From the NCBI GenBank assembly GCA_020736575.1, contig JAGPYM010000014.1, positions 620,001 to 684,000 on the forward strand: a stretch of DNA of 64,000 nucleotides, written 5' to 3'. The translations under genes were made by a program, and so were the position numbers. The stretch is from Thelonectria olida (lineage: Eukaryota; Ascomycota; Sordariomycetes; Hypocreales; Nectriaceae). Of this stretch, positions 45,861-56,289 are shown piece by piece; the first letter of the stretch is position 1, and each line of letters opens with the position of its first letter. Below the pieces are notes generated by a model. It made no database searches. It was not told where the DNA came from and saw only the letters and a program-made list of their open reading frames with translations.

Positions 45861-47625
45861 TTAGACTCTCTTGGTATCCTGATCCTCCTCGTGGCTGGTT
45901 TCGGCCTTGACACCTCCGACACCCTGACCATGCTCCCAGTTGTTGCTAGGGATCCAATGGACTGACTGGCGAGCCACAGAAACCTCCTCATAGAGCTGAT
46001 CAACCTGTTCCAAGCTAAGGCCCTTGGTCTCGTAGATGAAGAAGTAGACGAAGGCGATGCACAGGAAGCACGCGGCAAACCAGACGAAGAAGATCTTGGA
46101 CTGGAGGTTGGCGAAGCCATCGCCGTAGTTGACAAGGTAGGGAGTCGAGTAACCAATAGCCCAGTTGAGCAGCCAGTTCGTAGCGGTGGTCATACTGAGG
46201 GACTTGGCACGGGTCTTGAGAGGGAAGATCTCGCCAGTGACGACCCAGGCCAGGGGGCCCCAAGTGGAGGCGAAGAAGAAGATGTAGATGCAGACGAAAG
46301 AGACGGCAACCTTCTGGCCGGCGAGGTTCTTGACAAAGATCTCGCCGTTGTCGTGCTGGCCAGTGGAGAGGGTACCGCAGACGGCAACGATCAATTGGGA
46401 GATGCACATGCCGATAGCTCCCCAAAGCAGAAGAGGGCGACGTCCCCACTTATCGATGGCGTACATGCCAGGAATAGTCGAGCCCACGTTGATTGCTGAG
46501 GTGATCATGGAGATGACGAAGCCGCTAGAGACACCAGAGTTCTGGAAGTACTTGGTTCCGTAATAGAAGATGAAGTTGATGCCTATTTGTGAATTAGCTA
46601 TTGGCTCTGGGGCGAGCTGTTAAGGGTGAGTCATACCGGTCAGTTGCTGCAGAGCTTGAAGCGCACATCCGGTGAACTGGCGCTTCAGGATCGGGGGCTT
46701 GAAGCAGTCGAGGTACGAGGACTTGCCGATGCTCATCTCGAAGTCGTGAATGGCCTGGATCTCGTTGAGCTCCTCTTGAATGGCGGGGTGATCGCTCGGC
46801 AGGCGACGGATGCGACCAAGAGCATGGGAGGCCTTGTCCATGTGACCAGCCTTGATCAAGTATCGAGGAGTCTCGGGGAGCAGAAGCATGCCGACGAACA
46901 GGATGAGGGACCAGGCAAACTGGACAGCGATGGGAATGCGGTAAGAGCCGGTGTTGTTCATCTTAGATGTGGCGTTGTTAACCACAGCGGCCAGCAGGAG
47001 ACCAATGGTAATGGCCCACTGATACGCTCCAACGATGGCACCACGGATCCATTTCGGGGCGGTCTCGGACTGGTAGAGGGGAACTAGAATTCAGGTCAGT
47101 TTATGTTACTGTTTGATATTGTGTGTATGAAACATACCCATGGCGGAGATCAAGCCAACGCCAAAGCCAGCGAAGAATCTGCCAGCAAGGAAGATGGGAA
47201 TCGCGGTGGCGATGGTCTGAAGGATAACGCCAAGGTTGAAGACCCAGGTCGAGATGAGCAGACCAGGGCGACGGCCAATGCGGTCGGTCAAAAAGGGCGA
47301 GGCGAGGGCGCCGAAGAAAGTACCGGCCGAGAGAATGGAGACGATTGCTGACTCTTGAGATGTGGTGATGTTGGGGTGGCCGTCGGGATCCGTGTATCCA
47401 GTGCTGAATAGTCGTTGCCAATAGTCCATGGCCAGGATGCCGCTGATGGTGCCGGTGTCATATCTGCAGGCGTTTGGTCAGCTGTAGATCAAAGATGAGA
47501 GCCGAGCATCTAGGGACATACCCAAAGAGAACACCACCGAAGGCGACGAAGAAGCCGATGGCAATGGCGGGCCATGACTTGCCAGCCTCGTTGGCGGGCT
47601 TGGACAGGGACACTTTGCGAAGCAT
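45861..47625 (-). CDS. MFS hexose-type sugar transporter
   Basis: Four exons on the minus strand: 47625-47522, 47463-47138, 47083-46637 and 46582-45861; 532 residues, normal for the family. Sugar porter signatures are complete: GYDTGTISGILAM in helix 1, DRIGRRPGLL between helices 2 and 3, LPETPRYLIKAGHMDKA before the long loop, QQLTGINFIFYYG in helix 7, DKWGRRPLLL, and ETKGLSLEQVDQLYEE after helix 12. A plasma-membrane proton symporter or facilitator for hexose or a related sugar is expected; the exact sugar cannot be told. A TATA box and a Cre1/CreA-type palindrome lie upstream. It is convergent with the large membrane-protein gene (217-base gap). Confidence 0.95.
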
Positions 47626-47717
47626 TGTGAAGGTGATTGATGTGTGCCTTTGTTGACCGAGATGATCAAAGGGATGCCAGTCTACAGAAGCCAGAAGGGC
47701 AATGGGGTTGCGGGGGG

Positions 47718-47803
47718 TTATATAGATGACTGGAAGACGGTTACATAGTACCCCGGGTGAGTCTGGGGCGTTGGGGGAAACGGTTCCAAATCCCCCCGCG
47801 GGG
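47718..47803 (-). promoter_or_regulatory. Hexose transporter promoter: TATA box and Cre1/CreA palindrome
   Basis: On the gene strand TATATAA lies at 47724-47718, about 95 bases upstream of the ATG. The perfect palindrome CCCCGCGGGG at 47794-47803 contains GCGGGG on both strands and matches the carbon catabolite repressor consensus SYGGRG. Glucose control is the expected reading (inference). Confidence 0.55.
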
Positions 47804-50393
47804 TAGGAAGAGCATGAATCCTCACCTTGCTCAGTGGCGGTATGGCAATAGCCTCGGGATCTTGCCGGTGTAACTTCAGCTTTTGGTGGAGAACGCTCAG
47901 GGACCAGGCCACCTCATGGAGGGCAGAGCCGGAGCTTGCTCCTCAGCTCATCGCGGAGGCGAGACGTGCGGAGATGCCAGGACTAATTAGGGGATGCCAG
48001 GGTAGAGCCGCAAGTCTATCGAGTCTCGGCGGCATTGTGGGCCATGCTGGTCTATGTTGATGCGTGACCATTGACGGATTGTTGTCAAACAGCTAGATAG
48101 TAAAGGATCAAGTCATTGATGACTGCATATCGTCCAAATCCTCACTTACGGGTACAATTTCTCAATAAGCAACAATCGCAGGTTCTCTCAATTGGCATCA
48201 GAAGTGGATGAGTTCGTACTCCAGAGATCTACGATATCCTGGTAGTCACCCTTCGATACCCGACCATCCACTCACCCAATGGAATGGAGAAGTCAAAGTG
48301 GCAAGCAAAACCTCCTTGCGTTGAAACGGGGGGGCCGACCGTCCGCCCGCAGTCTTGGCTATAGCACCGAAGGAGACGCCGAGCCAGCGGGGGAACCGTT
48401 TCTGGCTTCCCCAACTTCTCCGCATCAGCCCCGTGCCCATCCCATCAGCCCATGGAGAGGGGGTTGGAGAAGTCTGTCAAGTCAACTGACTGTCCTCCCA
48501 TTTCTCCGCATGCGGGCGAACCGTGAGGGGAAATGAGCCGTCCCTTGTTGAGTCTGGATCGTGACGTAGTCCAACCACCCTCCGGCAATCCGGCTTGCCG
48601 GTGGCTGCAGGCAGATCGGAGCCGTTTTCTTGGCAATATTGCTTGAGTTCCTCATGAGAGCATGCGTAGTGGACTTGAAGGTCGAACACCACAAGGCTCA
48701 TGCTGCGATATGTCGCTATGTTCTATTCTGTTACGACTCTACCCAACCTTCTCAGGACGCGATCCTCCTGGCTGGACACCGTATGTCACCTCTTTCTCGG
48801 GTGGCTTCATCCTACATGGCGTCACTATGGATACAAAGCAATCCAGACGGCCATTCAGCTGAAGTCAGCTGTGACCTCTAATTCCGCGAAACCCACTTAT
48901 GGATCCTACTGAGAAGTGATTCGAGGCTCTAATTGCGAAGTGCATTGTCTTGCTGTCCACTTTGGGCCCAGATCGCCGGCCAACAGTCGGCTCTTCTCAA
49001 ACTCAACAAGCGTTCAATATTCGTACTATCATGACCTCATTCACGCCCGAAGGTTAAACGGCGCCCCCGAGGAACGGCTCCGATCTCCTAAGACTGTGTG
49101 CAACCAGTCCAGGACGATACAGCAAGATGCGCGCAAGAGCTGCCGTGCTTCATGCCTACATTGTCCCTAGGTTCCATCAATGCACAAAACCTAGTCTCCC
49201 TCCCTTATCCAAGGTGGTCCAAGATCAGCCAGGCAACGAGTCATTCGCGCGAAAAATTGTAGTATCTCGGACCGACAAGTGGACTCATGTAGCCTTTTCC
49301 TCGAGGCTAGTTGGCTAGCTCCAGCACTGCGACAACGCCGTCGGCGGCACAGGGATTGCAAGGTACCAAGCGTACCCAATCACAACCCCTGTACCGGAGC
49401 TGGTTCTTTCCCCCCAGTGCCGTGACCAGTGCACTTACGGAGAAGGCCAATTTCTTGGAGGCGAACAGCCAAGGTGAAGCCAGCCGCATGAGGTCGAATG
49501 ACACCGTGACCGTCTCTACCAAGTGCCATGATCGCAATTGAGTTCTTGGAGACAGTGGCGAGATGGGAACGATCTTGCCTCCAGATCTGGCATGTTCATA
49601 AAAAACACAAGTCAAGGCTTGAATATGCAATAGTGACGCGTCAATCACGCGCTCAAGTGTCATCCTCGCGATATCTCATGATCGATTTGAGCCACGTTGG
49701 TAGCCTCGGACGAATCCTCGTGAAGGTTTCTGGGAATCATGTATTAGACTCTGAGGCTTGACGGTAGGAGTCTGAAGCCTCCTATCGCATACTAAGAATT
49801 TATGTCCTCAGTTACAGTCTCAATCCTGGGGGGCAATCCTATGAGTTGGACACAACACGCGCTAAGTGTGAAAGATGGCTATCCATAGGACAGAGTTCCA
49901 TGCGTGTCACTTCCAGGCAGCGTGAGCTCACAAGCATCACGCGATCATTCTTCTCTTCTTTAACTGCTGGTCAATGAAAAGAAAACCCTGACGTGTTGGC
50001 AAGCATTGGAAACTTTGATTTTCTCTTGGGGTGTAATAGGGTAGGCTGGGGAGCCGTCGAGTAAACCGGCCCTGTTGGACTCTAGGCCTGAGAATCGTAT
50101 TCCATAGTATGTAAGGCATAATTCGGCCCTTTGAAGTAGATTTTGATCGCATGTGTTGTGAACTTGTCCCTTGGGCGTTCCTTGAGAAGCTCCCCACGAA
50201 TATGCGTCCTCCCACGGGTTGATTGCGAAGTCACGACGGTTAGTCCCAATGGCCTCGTTGTCCTTGGCAGCCCCATGAACTCAGCAAGGATAGACAAAAG
50301 GCCAGAACAAACACGTGGGTCATTTGTCTCCGATAAACATATTTGAGATCTAGGCCATTTGAGCAGTAATTTGGGGACTGTCGGTTGTGATTT
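47804..50393. other. Gene-poor spacer between two sugar transporters
   Basis: 2.6 kb with many short frames on both strands and no recognisable domain, repeat or tRNA. Confidence 0.45.
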
Positions 50394-50697
50394 TTACGAC
50401 TGCTCCTGATCACCTGGCACGCCAAGGATGCCACGACCATCTTGATGTCTACCGACAGGGGTGAAATCCCACTTGACTTTGAAACAGTGGAACTGCTGCG
50501 CTTTCAATGTGTTTCGTACACCAATCGCAAGAAATACCGAATGACTCGGGAGTGACAAACTCTCGATTGATGCTAGTGGAGCCAGCAATAAATAGAGACA
50601 CGCTGTGGGACTTCATAATCATTGACATAGGTAGATGATGATGATCGTGAGGAGAACCAAAGTTAAAGCTCATCACGACACGAACAGTAATAGACAT
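50394..50697 (-). CDS. Possible small protein (88 residues), unknown
   Basis: The minus-strand ATG at 50697 opens a 53-codon frame (MSITVRVVMSFNFGSPHDHH onward). Joining 50538 to 50500 across a 37-base GT..AG interval continues into AQQFHCFKVKWDFTPVGRHQ and a stop at 50394-50396. The text is coherent across the join, but 37 bases is short even for a fungal intron and no family is recognised. The PHDHHH cluster could bind metal. It may instead be chance, or a remnant. Confidence 0.25.
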
Positions 50698-50994
50698 TGG
50701 ACACACCTACTTCAAGATTCATACTTAAGGTATTGAATACCGATGGTTCCCATTTAGTTTATATACTTCAGTAGCTAATTGCATCGTTAAACGTAACTGT
50801 TCCTTTGTGAAACAAGCTACGGGACATCACCACCAAACGCATCTGTCGAACCGTATCCCTTGCTTCAGCTGGCCATGCGACAATAGTGACTTGAGGTAAA
50901 ATTCGGCTGCACGTGCGCCTGCTTGATTGCTCGTGACTACCTGGGAACGTCGACTATGACGCAGCCGGCATGGGCATGGACTCTTAGATTATCT

Positions 50995-53278
50995 TCATCC
51001 GCTGTATTCGGGCGTGTTATCGGCCTTCTCAATGATTGGTGGCGGCTTGACGATATTCTGTCGGAAGATGTGTCGCTTGATAAAGTAAGGAAGCCACACC
51101 TTCGATTCATAGGCGATGAAGTCCTTTGTTGGGACTGAAAAGACCTCTGTGAAGGATGCGAGTACAATGTCAAATGAGTCGGGAGAGATTCACTTACGAT
51201 CCAGTTCTTCCAGGGTGAGCTGTTTGGTTTCTCTCACGAAACAGAATATCATAAACCAGGCTATCAGGTTGAGCCCAGCATAGAAACCAACTAGATTTCA
51301 CGTCAGCGAAATACTCAGCGTGATATTTCATCAAGAGACTACATACAGGCTCCAGTCGGGGTCATGACGGTTTGCATTCGAGGGAACGTCAAACTAAGCA
51401 CGCCAGCTAGAAAGTTTTGAGTTAGTGGGGACTTCATATATTGAGGCCGACAAGGCTCACCGAAAGTGTTATTGATGCAAACGGCCCAGGCCATTCCTTG
51501 CTCTCTCTGGATGGTAGGGAAGACCTCGGCAGAGTACTGAAAGGCGACTGGTCCTTCGCCCAAAGAGTAGCAGATAGTAAAGAGGTAGACGAATCTATGG
51601 AAAAGCGTCAGTCAAGCTCAGCACTGCAAGCCATTTGACAAACTTACAGGACAACTGGTCCAATCTTTTCTCCTCGGCTACCGTCATCTTTCAAGAGAGA
51701 TAGACCGGCGGCTAGTAGGAAGATGCACATGCCAGGGAAGGTCTGCGAAAGAATGATTAGTGATGCCAGACAATACTGGGGGAGAGTCACTTACAGCCAA
51801 AGTCAAGGTTCTTCGTCCCTTGGTATCAATGAGGAAAAGAGTAGGGATCGTAGCCACGACCTGAATAGCACCATAACCGAGGGATGCATACAAGGCCTCA
51901 GTAGGGGAGTAGCCGACCTTCTCGAAGATGGTGGAGCTGTAGAAAGAGATGACTGCCAGGTGTTAGTACTGTCCACTCATGAGCCAAGATGTCACTCACT
52001 GTTGATGCCACACATCTGCTGGGCAATCATGACGGTCGAGGCACCGTAGTTGGCACGTCTGATCCTAGGCACGGCGAAGCAGTCCCACATGCGGGAGAAG
52101 TAGCCCGCACCACGAGCCTCTTGGAGTTCCACCTGGTAGATGACCCACGAATAGTAGAAGTCCCTTGCGGCAATGATGGGATGAGCCCGCAAGCGAACCA
52201 TTGACTGGAACCCTTCGGCGTGCCTGCCGTGCTTCATGAGCCATCGTGGGGACTCAGGACAGAAAAAGATACCAGCGCCAAGGATGAAGGACGGGATAAA
52301 GGCGGAGCCTAGTTGGAGACGCCAAGAGATGTCACCCGTATCTTTGACAATGACATTGGCACAGAATCCCAAAAAGATACCTGCGGAAAATAGTTAGCAA
52401 TCAGTATATCGTGGGAAGGTTAAAGAGTAACTCACCGGCGACAACCCACAGTTGCCAGAACATGACAAGAGCGCCACGAATGCGAGCCGGAGCCATCTCA
52501 GCAGAGTAGATAGGTACAGTTGCATTCTTGGCGCCAATTCCAATTCCCATAACAAAGCGCGCCGCGAACAACCCTTGCCAGGACTTCGCGAAAGCGCTGC
52601 CAATAGGCGTGGCAGTGAGACAGCAAGCCGTAATGAAGATTTCGCCGCGTCGGCCAAAGTAGTGGTTGAGAGGGTCTACGATGAAGGCTCCGATAAGACC
52701 AGCGGTCAAGAAGATGATGGCATTGACAATACCGACGATCCACTCGTCTTTGCCCTTTCCATTAATACCGAATTCCTCGGGGAAGGACAAGTTGGCGCCG
52801 TTGGAACCGGTCTGATCCCAACCCTGCGTAGCTGCGCCAACGGCACACAGCGCGATTGAGTACCACAGCATGGTAGGACCGTGCCATTTGTGGTCTCGCT
52901 CGTACTCGAGCGCGGCGCGCTCATCTTCATCAAGCTCACTGAGCATGAGGAACCTTTCTTGGTCACGCGCGACGAGAGCAGCCCTGCCGAACAGTGCGGC
53001 GTGCTCAGACATGCCGTGAGACTCGGCAAAGTTTTGGGCGTCAATGACGGTCTGCTCATGGGAGCTTCGCTATGGGAGGGAAACAGTATCAGCGCCAATG
53101 GTCAATGTGCTAGCGGGAGATGGGCGAAGCTCACCTTCAGGGGGTTCTCGACAATGTTGAGAGCGACAGATCCGCGGCGACCGCCTTCATCTTGGTCAAC
53201 CTCGGGCTTCATAGCCCCAGACGAGTTCTTCTCATCGTAAGGGACTTGGCCAATGTCCGAGGATAGATCTTTGTCCAT
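50995..53278 (-). CDS. MFS sugar/polyol transporter
   Basis: Nine exons on the minus strand: 53278-53135, 53069-52436, 52380-52000, 51952-51795, 51742-51648, 51594-51461, 51406-51347, 51290-51198 and 51146-50995; 616 residues, all joins in phase. A polar N-terminal region of about 110 residues precedes the bundle. Signatures: [16 protein letters not shown] in helix 1, [76 protein letters not shown], and [15 protein letters not shown] after helix 12. Relatives carry sugars, inositol or other polyols. The many small exons in the second half contrast with the four-exon hexose transporter nearby, so the two are not a recent tandem duplication. A cluster of Cre1/CreA sites lies upstream. Confidence 0.93.
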
Positions 53279-53381
53279 GGCTGCGGCGAGTGTTCCAAGA
53301 GCTTGGGTGAAGCGAAGAGTTGATAACAGAAGATGCACAAACGACAAATCGCACAGTTAACCTGGAGCTCGGCCATGCTCG

Positions 53382-53490
53382 TTTATATACTCCGCACTTC
53401 CCACAGAGATAACGACCCCAGAGTTGCAGCATCACCCCGCTCTGGGGTAAGCGTTGGGAAGGAGATGAGGTGATACTCTCTCAACCCCAG
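53382..53490 (-). promoter_or_regulatory. Transporter promoter: TATA box and four SYGGRG boxes
   Basis: TATATAA on the gene strand sits at 53388-53382, about 105 bases before the ATG. Upstream are CCCCAG (53416-53421), CCCCGC (53435-53440), CTGGGG (53442-53447) and CCCCAG (53485-53490), all fitting the Cre1/CreA consensus on one strand or the other. Paired sites at 53435 and 53442 are the arrangement known to favour repression in fungi. Confidence 0.55.
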
Positions 53491-56289
53491 TTCTGTCACC
53501 ACAATTGCAAGCATCCGACGTCGGGAACTGGACGTCTCTGACCACCAGACAAGTGTGGAACGAGGAGTTTGGTTGGCCACTGACAAGACGGCGTCGAGTC
53601 AGGGGCCAGGAACTGCCCTCGGTTTCTCACAAATGAATTGAGCCCGACGGCTCCGAGGAGTTCGTTTACGAGAGGAAATGAGTGGTTTGGTTGCATCGAT
53701 CGAATCCTCCGTGCGGTATCAGACCTGAATTAATTCTGTTGCCTAAAATCATGATCGGCTCTGCCGTCTCGACATGACGTATCAAGAGCCGGCGACCATC
53801 CATAATAGTGGACCGACCCTCTTTTCAATCAGACATTGTCATCCACCATTCCTGGTAAGATGTGTTGGATGTGGCACTTTTGGCCATCTTCCATGCTGTG
53901 TTGGAGCCCCGCGCTGGTTGCAACCCTTGAATTGTCCATCACTTGACATTTTCTACCCACATATTTACCAGAGCCAGTTCGAAGTAAAATGTCGCTTTGA
54001 TTGCGGAACCGACGACTAGCCTTTCCTTGAGGCAAATAACTGTTTCATTGGTGCGCTTCATGCCCTGGCAAGTGCAGTGTGGAAGTAGACGGGTTTTGTA
54101 GTGTTGCAGCAGATTTTGACACCATCATGAGGGGTCAAGCAAGTCACGTGGCTCAATTAATCATGTACAGAGTCTCGTGGCAGAGTGTATGAGTTTTAGC
54201 TTGTCTTAGCTCTCTTCTCCGCTGCTTATTTCCTGAGTGTGTTGACAAACGTCGACTATGTGACCGGCCCGGACTGTCAGCCCGATTAACTGAAGCATGG
54301 AGGCAAAGGCAAGACTGGCAAGGCCAATCAGCACATGCGGAACAGTTCAACTGCCAACTGGCTGAAGCACCTGCCATAAGAAGTAACGTTAACATAAGGG
54401 AGGATTCAATATTTGTAATCACGGGACGGCTCGCCACCCATATTCCTGAGCCGCTCGCCCCAGGTTTTGACCCCGCCATCTCCTAGCTTTGCGCGCACTC
54501 ACAGGCAACAAGATTGTTAGCTCAATGATTGGAAGAACTAGAGCTGGGTGGGGTTGACGAAGAAGAGACTAGAGTAGCCGAGTCGAAGGGTAAGGCGATT
54601 AGAAGAGTAGCCTCGCGAGATACATCCTGTCTCCACACATTAGAAGGCGGTCACAATTCGCACACAACCACGTCAGAGTTGATGCTGATATGACAACTGA
54701 CATGATTGGCTGTATCGACGTGGTGCTATAGCAGCTTCCATCTAATGAATCACGATACGACGGACACTTCTCTCCAATTGGTGAACTTTACTGTGAACAC
54801 ATGGTGTATTTCTAAATCCCAAAGTTGCCCTAATATTAAGTAGGGTTTATTCTGGCAGTAGGATTTCCATAATGCATCATTATGATAACTTTATTGAGAA
54901 CCTTATTGTGATGTGTGTAAAGCTGGGTCTGGCTTGCATTTCTTTCTACCATTGGCCTCTGATAGCAGCTCCTCTCGGGTCTCCTAGCAGGTTTTCTTTT
55001 TTCCTTTCTTCTTTATTAAAATGGACACGTAACATGCGAGATCACCAATCACGAGCAAGATATACCTTAGTTTTGAATGTTTGGATTGGGTGCAATACGT
55101 TCGCCGTTCGTGTGCCTTACAAGTAGATCGTCGAAACAGGGTCGTGATTGAAAAAGAGGCTTCTAGAGCTTCATGAAAATCCCTTCGATTCTCAGTCCAA
55201 TCCTTCTACACTCTTCAGCTAATCCTGAAATATAACATTGGAACTCGACCCAATAGACTTCAACTATACTGGGGTTGGGGTGGTATACGCGTAATGTATT
55301 TTTGGATAGTTCTTAATCCAACCATCGACTCAAGCACAGAGGTAAGCTAAGAATGCATTCAACTGAGGAGGTGGTTCAAAGGCGGAAATCGAGTGTAAAG
55401 GGAGGAGAGCAACGGCGGATCGAACCTGCGATACCTCATTGAAAGAAGGTACTAATGTTAGAAACGCGGGGCGTGAATAATTCAATTACATGAGATAGTC
55501 GGTTCTCTTACTGGCTGTTCTTGACTAGCAGTAACTCGTTACCATGCTCGGTGCGATCCGTTGCCAAATTTCCGCCTTATCCGATGACTTTCCAGGAATT
55601 CAATGAACTGTTGGGCCTCTACAGGCAAAAACCAATCCTGGTGAAGAGACGCAGGGTGATTATAACCCTATTGCGCTATGTGACAGCTGATGAGAAGAGT
55701 TGAGGTTTGGAGAGGAGGAGGAAAAAGAGGAATAAGTCGAAAAGCTTGATTTTTGGTCACTGTGGAAGCATTGGGTGTTAAAATGCTAAAATTGTGGGAA
55801 AAAACTGGTCTCTATTTCATTTTTTTACCATTGTGCGTAGAGCAACCCGCCCTTGATCCTTAATAGAGCGAACAGCTTATATAGTAGAAAAAGAGGAATA
55901 AGAAGGGTATCAAGACGAGAACTGGGATCAAGAGGAAATTTGGGCTACCCTAGAATGAAGCCAAGCGATAATTTGAATAATTGTCTTTTTTTCATGTTCT
56001 GATTCGCACTCTCCGTCCCAACGTTTCCTTTTGTTCTCCTCCGCCCGACCGCTTGGCAGACAGAGGAGTATAATCACCATGAAAATGGCTCTTGAAATTA
56101 GGTTCAACTCAAGGTAATTCTAGTGCACCATTCAGCCATGACTTGGAGGATCCCGATATGATGTTGTTAATAGTAGATAACAGAACCTGGGCGGAGTGCG
56201 ATAGTCTGAAATGTTTCGTTGATATAATTTCTTTTAAGTGTCAGGAAATTATATTACAATTACGAGGGAATCTTAATGTTGTCCTTCTC
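53491..56289. other. Gene-poor spacer, 2.8 kb
   Basis: No coding gene recognised. AT-rich parts lie around 54840-56280. A short B-box-like string (GGTTCGATCC on the minus strand near 55410-55420) was checked as a tRNA and rejected. Confidence 0.45.

Noticed and set aside
55405..55500. tRNA-like B box (GGTTCGATCC) on the minus strand
   Set aside because: The T stem does not pair, and no matching acceptor stem, anticodon arm or A box is found upstream.
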